Shown: in pieces, positions 1-5,121 of the stretch
Position numbering within the stretch: position 1 is the stretch's first letter
Layout of the letters: the number at the start of each line of letters is the position of its first letter
Source of the DNA: Bacteroidales bacterium
GTDB taxonomy: Bacteria; Bacteroidota; Bacteroidia; Bacteroidales; NBLH01
NCBI GenBank assembly: GCA_027083715.1
Contig: JALWNR010000256.1
Coordinates: forward strand, 1-5,121
Direction of reading: 5' to 3'
Length of the DNA stretch: 5,121 nt
Made by a program: the position numbers and the translations under genes
Notes under the pieces: model-generated
Seen by the model: the letters and a program-made list of their open reading frames with translations, nothing else
Databases searched by the model: none
Told to the model about the DNA's origin: nothing

Positions 1-468
1 GTCTTTACATTCTTTTAATAAATCTTTAATTGATTTATTTAATTTAGGATGAATAAATTCGGCGGCAATATCAGCTAAAGGAAACAGAACAAAATTTCTA
101 TTTTGAATATGGGGATGAGGTATATTGAGTTCCGGCAAATTAATTATTTGATTATCAAAAAATAATATGTCAATGTCTATTATTCTATCTATATATACAT
201 TTTTCACAGCATTTCTAACTCTTCCCATTTTTTTTTCTATCAACAGGCATTTTTTCAAGGTTTCAATTTCATTAAGCTTGGTTTCAATTTCAATAACGGT
301 GTTTAAAAACCAATGTTCATTTTCAAATCCCCAAGGTTCGGTTTCATACAAATTACCTGTTTTTACTATTCTGCCAATTTGTACAGCAATTTTATATTTT
401 GCCATTTGCAGGTTTCTTGTTTTATTTCCTAAATTGCTGCCTAAGGATAAATATACTTTATGCATCAT
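1..468 (-). CDS. folK: HPPK, folate biosynthesis pyrophosphokinase (3' end cut by window edge)
   Basis: This gene encodes 6-hydroxymethyl-7,8-dihydropterin pyrophosphokinase, a cytoplasmic enzyme that transfers pyrophosphate from ATP to 6-hydroxymethyl-dihydropterin before dihydropteroate synthase acts. The reading frame is open for 156 codons from 468 to base 1, with no stop inside the window; family members are about 155-165 residues, so only a few residues should be missing. Visible family motifs are the N-terminal LSLGSNLGN (residues 7-15), LYETEPWGF (40-48) followed by WFLNTV (53-58), MGRVR (81-85), the metal-binding pair D98 and D100 in IDIDILFF (equivalent to E. coli D95 and D97), and PHPHIQNRNFVLFPL (117-131). 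The usual WGPR before the aspartates is replaced by YIDR (92-95), with about two extra residues after MGRVR compared with E. coli; the arginine is kept. Two ATGs lie in tandem (468 and 465), and either could be the start. The gene is divergent from the DUF4296 lipoprotein gene. Identification is firm. Confidence 0.95.
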   Translation of the reverse strand, partial: MMHKVYLSLGSNLGNKTRNLQMAKYKIAVQIGRIVKTGNLYETEPWGFENEHWFLNTVIEIETKLNEIETLKKCLLIEKKMGRVRNAVKNVYIDRIIDIDILFFDNQIINLPELNIPHPHIQNRNFVLFPLADIAAEFIHPKLNKSIKDLLKECKD

Positions 469-521
469 TATTAATTTTACTTTTTTTTATAAAAATAAGT
501 AAATAATTCATTTTTACTGAT

Positions 522-529
522 TATTTTTG
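522..529 (+). promoter_or_regulatory. Candidate -7 promoter element (TAnnTTTG) before the lipoprotein gene
   Basis: TATTTTTG matches the Bacteroidota -7 consensus TAnnTTTG exactly and would place transcription start about 15-20 bases before the TTG start at 553. I do not see a matching TTTG -33 box at the right distance upstream, and such matches are common by chance in DNA this A+T-rich. The 84-base divergent spacer (469-552) must also drive folK on the other strand, but no convincing element is visible there. Confidence 0.3.
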
Positions 530-552
530 AAGCTCTTTAAAAAATTAATGAT

Positions 553-1416
553 TTGAAAAAACCGGTACATATTGTTTTATTAGGGTTTTTGTTGTTTAGT
601 ATTGCTTGTCATTCCGGCAATGCACCTGAGGGTGTTATCCCTAAGGATGAGTTTATTAAAATACTTACAGAGGTTCATATTGCTGATGCTGTTTTAACTG
701 AAAAAGGTTTGTATGATCGTAAATTAAAGGACTCAACAGAATCCTATTATAATTATATTTTTGTTAAGTACAATATTAATAGGGCAAAATTTGATAAAAG
801 TTTGCAATATTATGGAAAAAATACTGAAGAATTTGAACAAATGTATCATCAGGTAATTTATAATTTAAAACAAAAATCTGCTCAGTTTCTTATTAATAAA
901 AGTGTTTTTAATATTCCTGCTATTGTTCTTGAAAATTTAGAAGAGCAAAATAAACTATTCGACAGTAAAAAACAAAGTCAATTATGGACACTAAAACGCA
1001 GTTGGAGTTTACCTGAGGATGGAAAACTTAATATTATAAAATTTGAGCGTAAACTTGCTCCCGTTCAAGCAGAGTATGTACTTTCGGCAGATTATATTGT
1101 TTATGAAGATGATAGCACTAACGAACTTACAATGCTCATATATTTATTTTACAAAGATGGTTCGCACAACACTTTTCAAAATAAATCTTTTGTAAAAGAC
1201 GGGAAATGGCATAAATATACACTTAAAGCAATTACTGATAACAAGAAAACTCCGAACAGAATTATTTGTAAAATGGCAGATCACCGACCAGGAACTAAAA
1301 GTAAACATATAAATATCAAAAATATTTCTTTATTACGTATCATTAAAAAGCCGATACAAACGATACCATTAAAACCTAAAAATTCTGAGCGGGTAAAAGT
1401 CCATAGAAAAAAATAG
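553..1416 (+). CDS. DUF4296-domain lipoprotein with a long beta-rich C-terminal half
   Basis: A predicted lipoprotein of 287 residues. Residues 1-19 form a lipoprotein signal peptide: MKKP, a hydrophobic core, and a lipobox SIAC with C19 as the lipidated cysteine, so the mature protein should be membrane-anchored in the envelope. Residues about 28-110 match the DUF4296 pattern of Bacteroidota lipoproteins: the stretch VIPKDEFIKILTEVHIADA, then YYNYIFVKYNI, then FDKSLQYYGKN. The function of DUF4296 is unknown. Many DUF4296 proteins end soon after this domain. Here residues about 140-263 add a segment with alternating hydrophobic strands and aromatic positions (W145, W151, W219) ending in HINIKNISLLRI, which I infer to be a beta-sandwich, followed by a basic tail (264-287). 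The start is TTG at 553: an in-frame stop lies at 538-540 and no in-frame ATG or GTG lies between them, while TTG gives a textbook signal peptide. No clear ribosome binding site is seen. Gene reality is near certain and the family call is strong; its role is unknown. Confidence 0.85.
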   Translation: MKKPVHIVLLGFLLFSIACHSGNAPEGVIPKDEFIKILTEVHIADAVLTEKGLYDRKLKDSTESYYNYIFVKYNINRAKFDKSLQYYGKNTEEFEQMYHQVIYNLKQKSAQFLINKSVFNIPAIVLENLEEQNKLFDSKKQSQLWTLKRSWSLPEDGKLNIIKFERKLAPVQAEYVLSADYIVYEDDSTNELTMLIYLFYKDGSHNTFQNKSFVKDGKWHKYTLKAITDNKKTPNRIICKMADHRPGTKSKHINIKNISLLRIIKKPIQTIPLKPKNSERVKVHRKK

Positions 1417-1420
1417 CTAA

Positions 1421-1464
1421 TATTTTCGTTTTGCCTTCTCCTTAAACAGGCAAATTATAAAATA
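1421..1464 (+). terminator. Weak hairpin after the lipoprotein gene, possible terminator
   Basis: TTTGCC (1430-1435) can pair with GGCAAA (1449-1454) across a 13-base loop, and TATTTT (1421-1426) can pair with AAAATA (1459-1464) to extend the stem across an internal loop. The structure starts just after the stop codon at 1416, where a terminator would be expected. No T-run follows on the plus strand, so this is a weak candidate for an intrinsic terminator and may only stabilise the mRNA 3' end. Confidence 0.25.
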
Positions 1465-1591
1465 CCAAAATATGCAGTAATGTTGACCTTGTTCAGAAAA
1501 AGCAACAAAGGCACAATATTAGTTATGGGATATAGGTTTTATCGAGAATTTCTGATAATGGAGTGTACTCAAGCTTTGCAGTAGAATATAG

Positions 1592-1621
1592 TTTGTTGAT
1601 TTAAGGCTTACTATAGGTTTT
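1592..1621 (+). promoter_or_regulatory. Candidate Bacteroidota-type promoter for the SLC13 transporter gene
   Basis: TTTG at 1592-1595 and TAGGTTTT at 1614-1621 are 18 bases apart, close to the Bacteroidota arrangement of TTTG (-33) and TAnnTTTG (-7), with the last base of the -7 element mismatched and the spacer slightly short. Transcription would begin about 20 bases before the ATG at 1646. The rest of the 229-base gap (1417-1645) holds no gene I can support. The 11-base string TATAGGTTTTA, which covers this -7 element, also occurs at 1531-1541. Confidence 0.35.
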
Positions 1622-1645
1622 AAAATATCAATTATACTTTTTTTT

Positions 1646-3427
1646 ATGGATTATTTTCAGATTTTTATAGTGCTGAGTGTTCTTTTGTATATGATAATTT
1701 CATTATATGCAGGATATCAACGCACTATTGTGGTTTATGCTATTAGCATAACAATACTTGGTTTATTTGGTATAATTTCAACAAAGGAAATATTGCAAGG
1801 TTTTGCAAATGAACAAATTGCAACTATTCTACTATTAATTATTATAGGTAATGTAATTTATAAATCAGGACTAATTGATTTGTTTTTTAATCCGGTATTT
1901 AAAAGAGTTAAAACTATTAAACCTTTTTTAGCGCGTCTTTTATTTTTTGTTTCTTCATTTTCGGCTTTTTTTAATAATGCACCACTTGTTGCAATGTTAA
2001 TGCCTTACATTAATAATTGGTCTGTTAAAAATAATGTAAATCAATCTAAATTATTGATTCCTTTGTCATATGCTGCAATTCTGGGAGGCTCTGCAACATT
2101 AATAGGTACCTCTACAAATCTATTAATAAATGGAATGCTTATTGATGCAGGGGGTCAATCTTTGGATATTTTTGAATTTAGCTATGTAGGGCTGCCGATG
2201 ATATTATTGGGGACAGTCTATCTATTAACAATTGGTGTGAGGCTTTTGCCCGATCGCCCTTCACCTGTTAAATCTTTTGGAACTAATAAAAGAGACTATC
2301 TAGTGGAAGTATTTGTTGCAGAAAACTCTCCTTTGCATGCTAAAACCGTTGAAGAAGTTGGATTGAGAAACCTGAAAGGATTATTTCTTGTAGAAATAAT
2401 CCGCGATAATTATCATTTATCTGTTAGTCCTAAAAATATTATCTATTCCGGTGATAAGTTAATATTCGCAGGGGATACAAAAGAAGTAATTGACTTAATA
2501 GATGAATTTGAAGGACTGGAATTACCGCAGGGCAATCAATTGTCAGATAAAAAGACGGTTGAAGTTGTTGAAGTTGTAGTTTCTCCAAACTCGACTTTGC
2601 AAGGCAATAAAGTAAAATTAAGTAATTTTAGAAGTAAATTCGATGCTGTAATTGTGGCAGTACACCGAAACGGTGAGCACTTATCCGGAAAAATTGGTGA
2701 TATTGTATTACGTGCGGGAGATGTATTACTTTTGTATGCAAACAAAGGATTTTATACAAGAATTGAAAGAATTAATGATTTTTATTTAATTAGTAAATTA
2801 AAAGAAAATACTTTTTATAAACTTTGGAAGAGAGTTTTATTATTACTTGGACTTACCTTAGTTATTATTTTGTCAGCTTTGAAAATCATTGCTCTTTTTA
2901 AAGGTTTAATGGCTGTATTGGTGTTCATACTAATTTTTAAAATTGCCGGATTGAATGACTTAAAGAACTCCTTGGATTTGAATTTACTGGGGATAGCTGC
3001 AATGTCATTGGCTTTGGGTAAAGCTTTGCTTAATAGTGGACTAGCTGAATTTATTGCCGGAGATTTACTTTCGGTTTTTCAGCCATTAGGAATTATACCC
3101 TTACTGGCAGCTTTGTTTATTATAACAAGTTTGATAGCCTCTTTTATGACTAATATAACTGCTATTTCAATTGTTTTTCCTGTTGCATATACAATTGCTA
3201 TAAATTTAATAAATCAAGGGAGTATAAGCACTGTAATTCCTTTTGTATTTATTATAGCTTATGGAGCTTCTGCAAACTATATTACTCCTGTTGGATATCT
3301 AACAAATATAATGATTTATAGCACAGGTAGTTATAGGTTTGGTGATTTTTTAAAAGTAGGTTTACCTTTATGGTTTTTACATTTAATTGTTTCTGTAAGT
3401 ATTATTTATCTGATTTATATTCGTTAA
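1646..3427 (+). CDS. SLC13/DASS-family membrane transporter with two RCK_C (TrkA_C) domains
   Basis: A 593-residue inner-membrane transporter of the SLC13 / divalent anion:Na+ symporter group (CitMHS-like fold). The N-terminal membrane half (about 4-202) holds the first re-entrant motif, SAFFNNAPLVAMLMP (106-120), and the substrate/sodium-site loop GGSATLIGTSTNLLING (147-163, with the signature T155-S156-T157-N158). A soluble insert (about 215-385) contains two RCK_C repeats: 217-290, with SGDKLIFAGD near its end, and 303-385, with RAGDVLLLYAN in the same place. The C-terminal membrane half (about 395-592) holds the mirror motifs SFMTNITAISIVFP (499-512) and ASANYITPVGYLTN (541-554). This order of membrane half, two RCK_C domains, membrane half is usual for one large SLC13 subgroup, and the length fits. 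RCK_C domains in general bind small ligands and regulate transport; the ligand here is unknown. Substrate cannot be read from sequence: sulfate, dicarboxylates and other anions are all possible. The ATG at 1646 follows an in-frame T-rich leader and gives a normal N-terminal helix. The gene is transcribed alone and converges on scoB. Confidence 0.92.
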   Translation: MDYFQIFIVLSVLLYMIISLYAGYQRTIVVYAISITILGLFGIISTKEILQGFANEQIATILLLIIIGNVIYKSGLIDLFFNPVFKRVKTIKPFLARLLFFVSSFSAFFNNAPLVAMLMPYINNWSVKNNVNQSKLLIPLSYAAILGGSATLIGTSTNLLINGMLIDAGGQSLDIFEFSYVGLPMILLGTVYLLTIGVRLLPDRPSPVKSFGTNKRDYLVEVFVAENSPLHAKTVEEVGLRNLKGLFLVEIIRDNYHLSVSPKNIIYSGDKLIFAGDTKEVIDLIDEFEGLELPQGNQLSDKKTVEVVEVVVSPNSTLQGNKVKLSNFRSKFDAVIVAVHRNGEHLSGKIGDIVLRAGDVLLLYANKGFYTRIERINDFYLISKLKENTFYKLWKRVLLLLGLTLVIILSALKIIALFKGLMAVLVFILIFKIAGLNDLKNSLDLNLLGIAAMSLALGKALLNSGLAEFIAGDLLSVFQPLGIIPLLAALFIITSLIASFMTNITAISIVFPVAYTIAINLINQGSISTVIPFVFIIAYGASANYITPVGYLTNIMIYSTGSYRFGDFLKVGLPLWFLHLIVSVSIIYLIYIR

Positions 3428-3433
3428 AAAAAA

Positions 3434-3465
3434 TGCTTCAAAAGTATCATTATTCTTTTGAAGCA
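3434..3465. terminator. Strong bidirectional intrinsic terminator between convergent genes
   Basis: A perfect 11-bp inverted repeat, TGCTTCAAAAG (3434-3444) and CTTTTGAAGCA (3455-3465), encloses a 10-base loop. Read on the minus strand the stem is followed at once by eight T (complement of the A-run at 3426-3433), an ideal intrinsic terminator for the scoA-scoB operon ending at 3490. Read on the plus strand it is preceded by the A-run and followed by GGATTTTCT, a weaker but usable U-tract for the transporter gene ending at 3427. The A-run overlaps the last bases of the transporter stop codon. Confidence 0.88.
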
Positions 3466-3489
3466 GGATTTTCTACAAAAATAATTATC

Positions 3490-4146
3490 TCAAATTTTCA
3501 TTTCAGGAATATCTCCTTCTACAATTAATTTTCCTTCTGTGGCATTGACAATTTCATCAACACTCACTCCCGGAGCCCTTTCAATCAGCTTGAAACCGTT
3601 TTCAGTAACATCAACAACTGCTAAATCAGTAACAATCCTTTTCACACAAGAAACACCAGTTAAAGGTAATGTGCATTTTTTAAGTAGTTTAGATTCTCCT
3701 TTGCGATTGGTGTGTTGCATAGCAACAATTATATTTTTTGCAGATGCAACTAAATCCATAGCTCCACCCATGCCTTTAACCATTTTCCCCGGAATTTTCC
3801 AACTGGCAATATCTCCTTCTTCACTTACTTCAAATGCTCCCAAAACGGTCAAATCCACATGACCTCCACGAATCATGGCAAAACTGGTAGCCGAGTCAAA
3901 AAAAGCAGCACCGGGAATAGCCGTAACTGTCTGTTTTCCTGCATTGATTAAATCTGCGGAAACTTCTTCTTTTGTAGGAAAGGTACCAATTCCTAACAAA
4001 CCGTTTTCCGATTGTAATATCACTTCAATTCCCTCTGGAATATAGTTGGCAACTAAGGTCGGAATACCAATTCCTAAATTTACGTAATATCCGTTTTTTA
4101 ATTCTTGTGCAATGCGCTTAGCAATGCCGTTTTTATCTAATGACAT
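3490..4146 (-). CDS. scoB: 3-oxoacid CoA-transferase, subunit B (catalytic)
   Basis: Encodes the B subunit (218 residues, normal family length) of succinyl-CoA:3-oxoacid CoA-transferase, which moves CoA between succinyl-CoA or another acyl-CoA and acetoacetate in ketone-body and short-chain fatty-acid metabolism in the cytoplasm. The catalytic-site signature LQSENG is present at residues 44-49, with E47 as the glutamate that forms the enzyme-CoA thioester. Other family landmarks are [13 protein letters not shown] (23-35), GLLGIG (49-54) and the glycine-rich [18 protein letters not shown] region (about 115-132). The ATG at 4146 is preceded by AAAGAAA nine bases upstream, a weak ribosome binding site. 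The gene lies 31 bases downstream of scoA on the same strand, so the two are surely co-transcribed, and the strong hairpin at 3434-3465 ends the operon. Sequence alone cannot fully separate ScoB from the butyrate/acetoacetate-type enzyme (AtoA), but the overall motif pattern favours SCOT. Confidence 0.95.
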   Translation of the reverse strand: MSLDKNGIAKRIAQELKNGYYVNLGIGIPTLVANYIPEGIEVILQSENGLLGIGTFPTKEEVSADLINAGKQTVTAIPGAAFFDSATSFAMIRGGHVDLTVLGAFEVSEEGDIASWKIPGKMVKGMGGAMDLVASAKNIIVAMQHTNRKGESKLLKKCTLPLTGVSCVKRIVTDLAVVDVTENGFKLIERAPGVSVDEIVNATEGKLIVEGDIPEMKI

Positions 4147-4177
4147 AATAATTTCTTTTTTAAATTATGCAAAAAAA

Positions 4178-4870
4178 CTAATCTCTTGTAGTAATAAATT
4201 CAATTCTCTTTTCATAATCAATACCTTGGAAAATTTTTTGAACAAAAATTCCCGGAGTATGAATATGGTTAGGGTTTAATTCGCCAGCGGGCACTAATTC
4301 TTCTACTTCGGCAATTGTAATTTTTCCGGCCATTGCCATCATGTTATTAAAATTATTGGCTGTTTCATTGTAGATGAGATTTCCGTAGGCATCTCCATAT
4401 TTAGCTTTTACAATAGCAAAATCTGCAGTAAGTCCATATTCCAAAAGATGCATTTTTCCATTAAATTCACGAACTTCTTTACCTTCGGCAACTTCTGTTC
4501 CATATCCTGCCGGAACATAAAACGCAGGTATTCCGGCTCCTCCGGCTCTAATTCGCTCTGCTAGTGTTCCTTGAGGAATTAAATCAACTTCAAGCTCTCC
4601 ACTTAATAATTGTCGTTCAAATTCTGAATTTTCACCTACATAAGATGAAATCATTTTTTTGATTTGATGTTTTTTCAGCAATAAACCCAGACCAAAATCA
4701 TCCACTCCCGCATTGTTTGAAATACAAACCAATCCGGCAATATCTGATTCTGCCAAAGCTTTGATGCTATTTTCAGGAATTCCACACAGCCCGAAACCAC
4801 CTAACATAATAGTTGCATTATTTTTTATTTCGGCAATGGCTTCTTCGGCATTTTTAACAATTTTATTCAT
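4178..4870 (-). CDS. scoA: 3-oxoacid CoA-transferase, subunit A
   Basis: Encodes the A subunit (230 residues, normal length) of the same heteromeric CoA-transferase as the downstream scoB; it contributes to CoA binding and completes the active site. The CoA-transferase family signature 1 is matched exactly at residues 17-32: [16 protein letters not shown]. Further conserved stretches are [14 protein letters not shown] (49-62), [20 protein letters not shown] (92-111), [13 protein letters not shown] (113-125) and [19 protein letters not shown] (192-210). The ATG at 4870 starts inside the end of the upstream hydantoinase-like fragment, whose stop codon is at 4863-4865, giving an 8-base overlap in another frame. 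There is no clear Shine-Dalgarno sequence, so translation may be coupled to the upstream reading frame. Any promoter for the operon is probably beyond the right edge, or hidden in the upstream fragment. No damage is visible in the gene. Confidence 0.95.
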   Translation of the reverse strand: MNKIVKNAEEAIAEIKNNATIMLGGFGLCGIPENSIKALAESDIAGLVCISNNAGVDDFGLGLLLKKHQIKKMISSYVGENSEFERQLLSGELEVDLIPQGTLAERIRAGGAGIPAFYVPAGYGTEVAEGKEVREFNGKMHLLEYGLTADFAIVKAKYGDAYGNLIYNETANNFNNMMAMAGKITIAEVEELVPAGELNPNHIHTPGIFVQKIFQGIDYEKRIEFITTRD

Positions 4871-5121
4871 TATTATTTACTTTAGGTTTTGGTTTTTTAT
4901 ATTTTAGGTTGTAAAGCTCATGCCTATTTTGTCTTCCTATATACAGAATATCTTCAAAGTTTTTGATTGTTATAAAAGCAGTTTTTGCTCCTTTTTTTTC
5001 TAAAACTGCATTTGTAGCTACAGTTGAACCGTGAACTATGTTTTTATTTCCTTCTCCTATATGCCCTAGGCCTTTTAAAACTGCTAGAGCAGGGTTAGAA
5101 GGGGTAGACAAGGTTTTATAT
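4863..5121 (-). CDS. Truncated hydantoinase/oxoprolinase (HyuA-type) N-terminal domain, 5' end outside window
   Basis: The frame is open from the right edge (codons from 5120) to TAA at 4863-4865 and yields at least 85 residues. They match the Hydant_A_N domain of ATP-dependent hydantoinases, 5-oxoprolinases and acetone carboxylase beta subunits: [19 protein letters not shown], then [20 protein letters not shown], then a region ending [12 protein letters not shown]. The family's N-terminal GVDxGGTFTD phosphate-binding motif should lie just beyond the window. Full-length members run to roughly 650-700 residues and continue after the LYxL...KPxPLV segment. Here the protein reads [14 protein letters not shown] and stops, exactly at the scoA start. 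So most of the domain, including the rest of the ASKHA-type ATPase fold, is absent. A TTG at 5111 could start an 82-residue protein, but the family match begins before it, so it is not the true start. It is either a gene remnant left by a deletion or an unusual short protein; I favour the remnant. Confidence 0.8.
   Translation of the reverse strand, partial: YKTLSTPSNPALAVLKGLGHIGEGNKNIVHGSTVATNAVLEKKGAKTAFITIKNFEDILYIGRQNRHELYNLKYKKPKPKVNNNE

Noticed and set aside
167..502. Plus-strand open frame of 111 codons
   Set aside because: It lies antisense to folK, whose minus-strand frame has clear HPPK motifs throughout; the translated product has no family resemblance and is a shadow.
1533..1540. 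TAGGTTTT as a second promoter -7 box
   Set aside because: No TTTG -33 partner lies at a suitable distance upstream; kept only as part of the repeated string.
1480..1584. Short plus-strand frame (34 codons) in the gap before the transporter
   Set aside because: No ribosome binding site, no recognised domain and a length expected by chance; not enough to call a gene.
2536..2745. Minus-strand open frame of 69 codons
   Set aside because: It is antisense to the second RCK_C domain of the transporter, has no recognisable motif, and no start context.
3539..3862. Plus-strand open frame of 107 codons
   Set aside because: It is antisense to scoB, which is intact with its catalytic motif; low-complexity serine/threonine-rich shadow.
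4713..4907. Plus-strand open frame of 64 codons with a hydrophobic end
   Set aside because: It is antisense to the N-terminal part of scoA and the HyuA-like fragment; the hydrophobic tail is only the complement of A-rich codons.
4863..5111. Reading the HyuA-like fragment as a complete 82-residue protein starting at TTG 5111
   Set aside because: The Hydant_A_N similarity begins at or before this codon, and the frame stays open to the window edge, so the real start should be upstream, outside the window.
1..5121. CRISPR array, insertion sequence, tRNA or rRNA, toxin-antitoxin or defence system
   Set aside because: No regularly spaced repeats, transposase motifs, terminal inverted repeats, tRNA-like sequence or paired small genes were seen on either strand.

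Overview
The window looks like an ordinary, low-GC chromosomal stretch from a member of the Bacteroidota. Three things point there: the strong A+T bias, the near absence of Shine-Dalgarno sequences before the starts, and a lipoprotein with a DUF4296-type N-terminal domain, a family essentially confined to that phylum. Candidate promoters also fit the Bacteroidota TTTG / TAnnTTTG pattern better than the E. coli pattern. The genus cannot be told from the sequence.

Layout from left to right. Positions 1-468 (minus) carry folK, the HPPK enzyme of folate synthesis, nearly complete but running off the left edge. It is divergent from a gene at 553-1416 (plus) for a DUF4296 lipoprotein that starts with TTG and has an unusually long, beta-rich C-terminal half. 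A 229-base gene-free gap (1417-1645) holds a weak hairpin and a plausible promoter. It leads into 1646-3427 (plus), an SLC13/DASS-type membrane transporter with two RCK_C (TrkA_C) domains inserted between its membrane halves. A strong 11-bp hairpin at 3434-3465 separates this gene from the convergent minus-strand block and should terminate transcription from both sides.

The right third is a minus-strand operon, transcribed from right to left. It begins with a gene fragment entering from the right edge (4863-5121), followed by scoA (4178-4870) and scoB (3490-4146). The last two encode the subunits of a 3-oxoacid (succinyl-CoA:acetoacetate) CoA-transferase, and both active-site signature motifs are intact. 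The fragment is clearly the N-terminal part of a hydantoinase/oxoprolinase (HyuA-type) protein. It stops where the family normally continues for several hundred more residues, and its stop codon lies inside the start of scoA.

The genes mostly belong to unrelated housekeeping and transport functions. The one suggestive link is in the minus-strand operon: HyuA-family proteins include the beta subunit of acetone carboxylase, which makes acetoacetate, and ScoAB activates acetoacetate to acetoacetyl-CoA. The HyuA-like piece may be a remnant of such a module or a short protein in its own right. I see no mobile element, CRISPR array, tRNA, rRNA or clearly new multi-gene system in the window.
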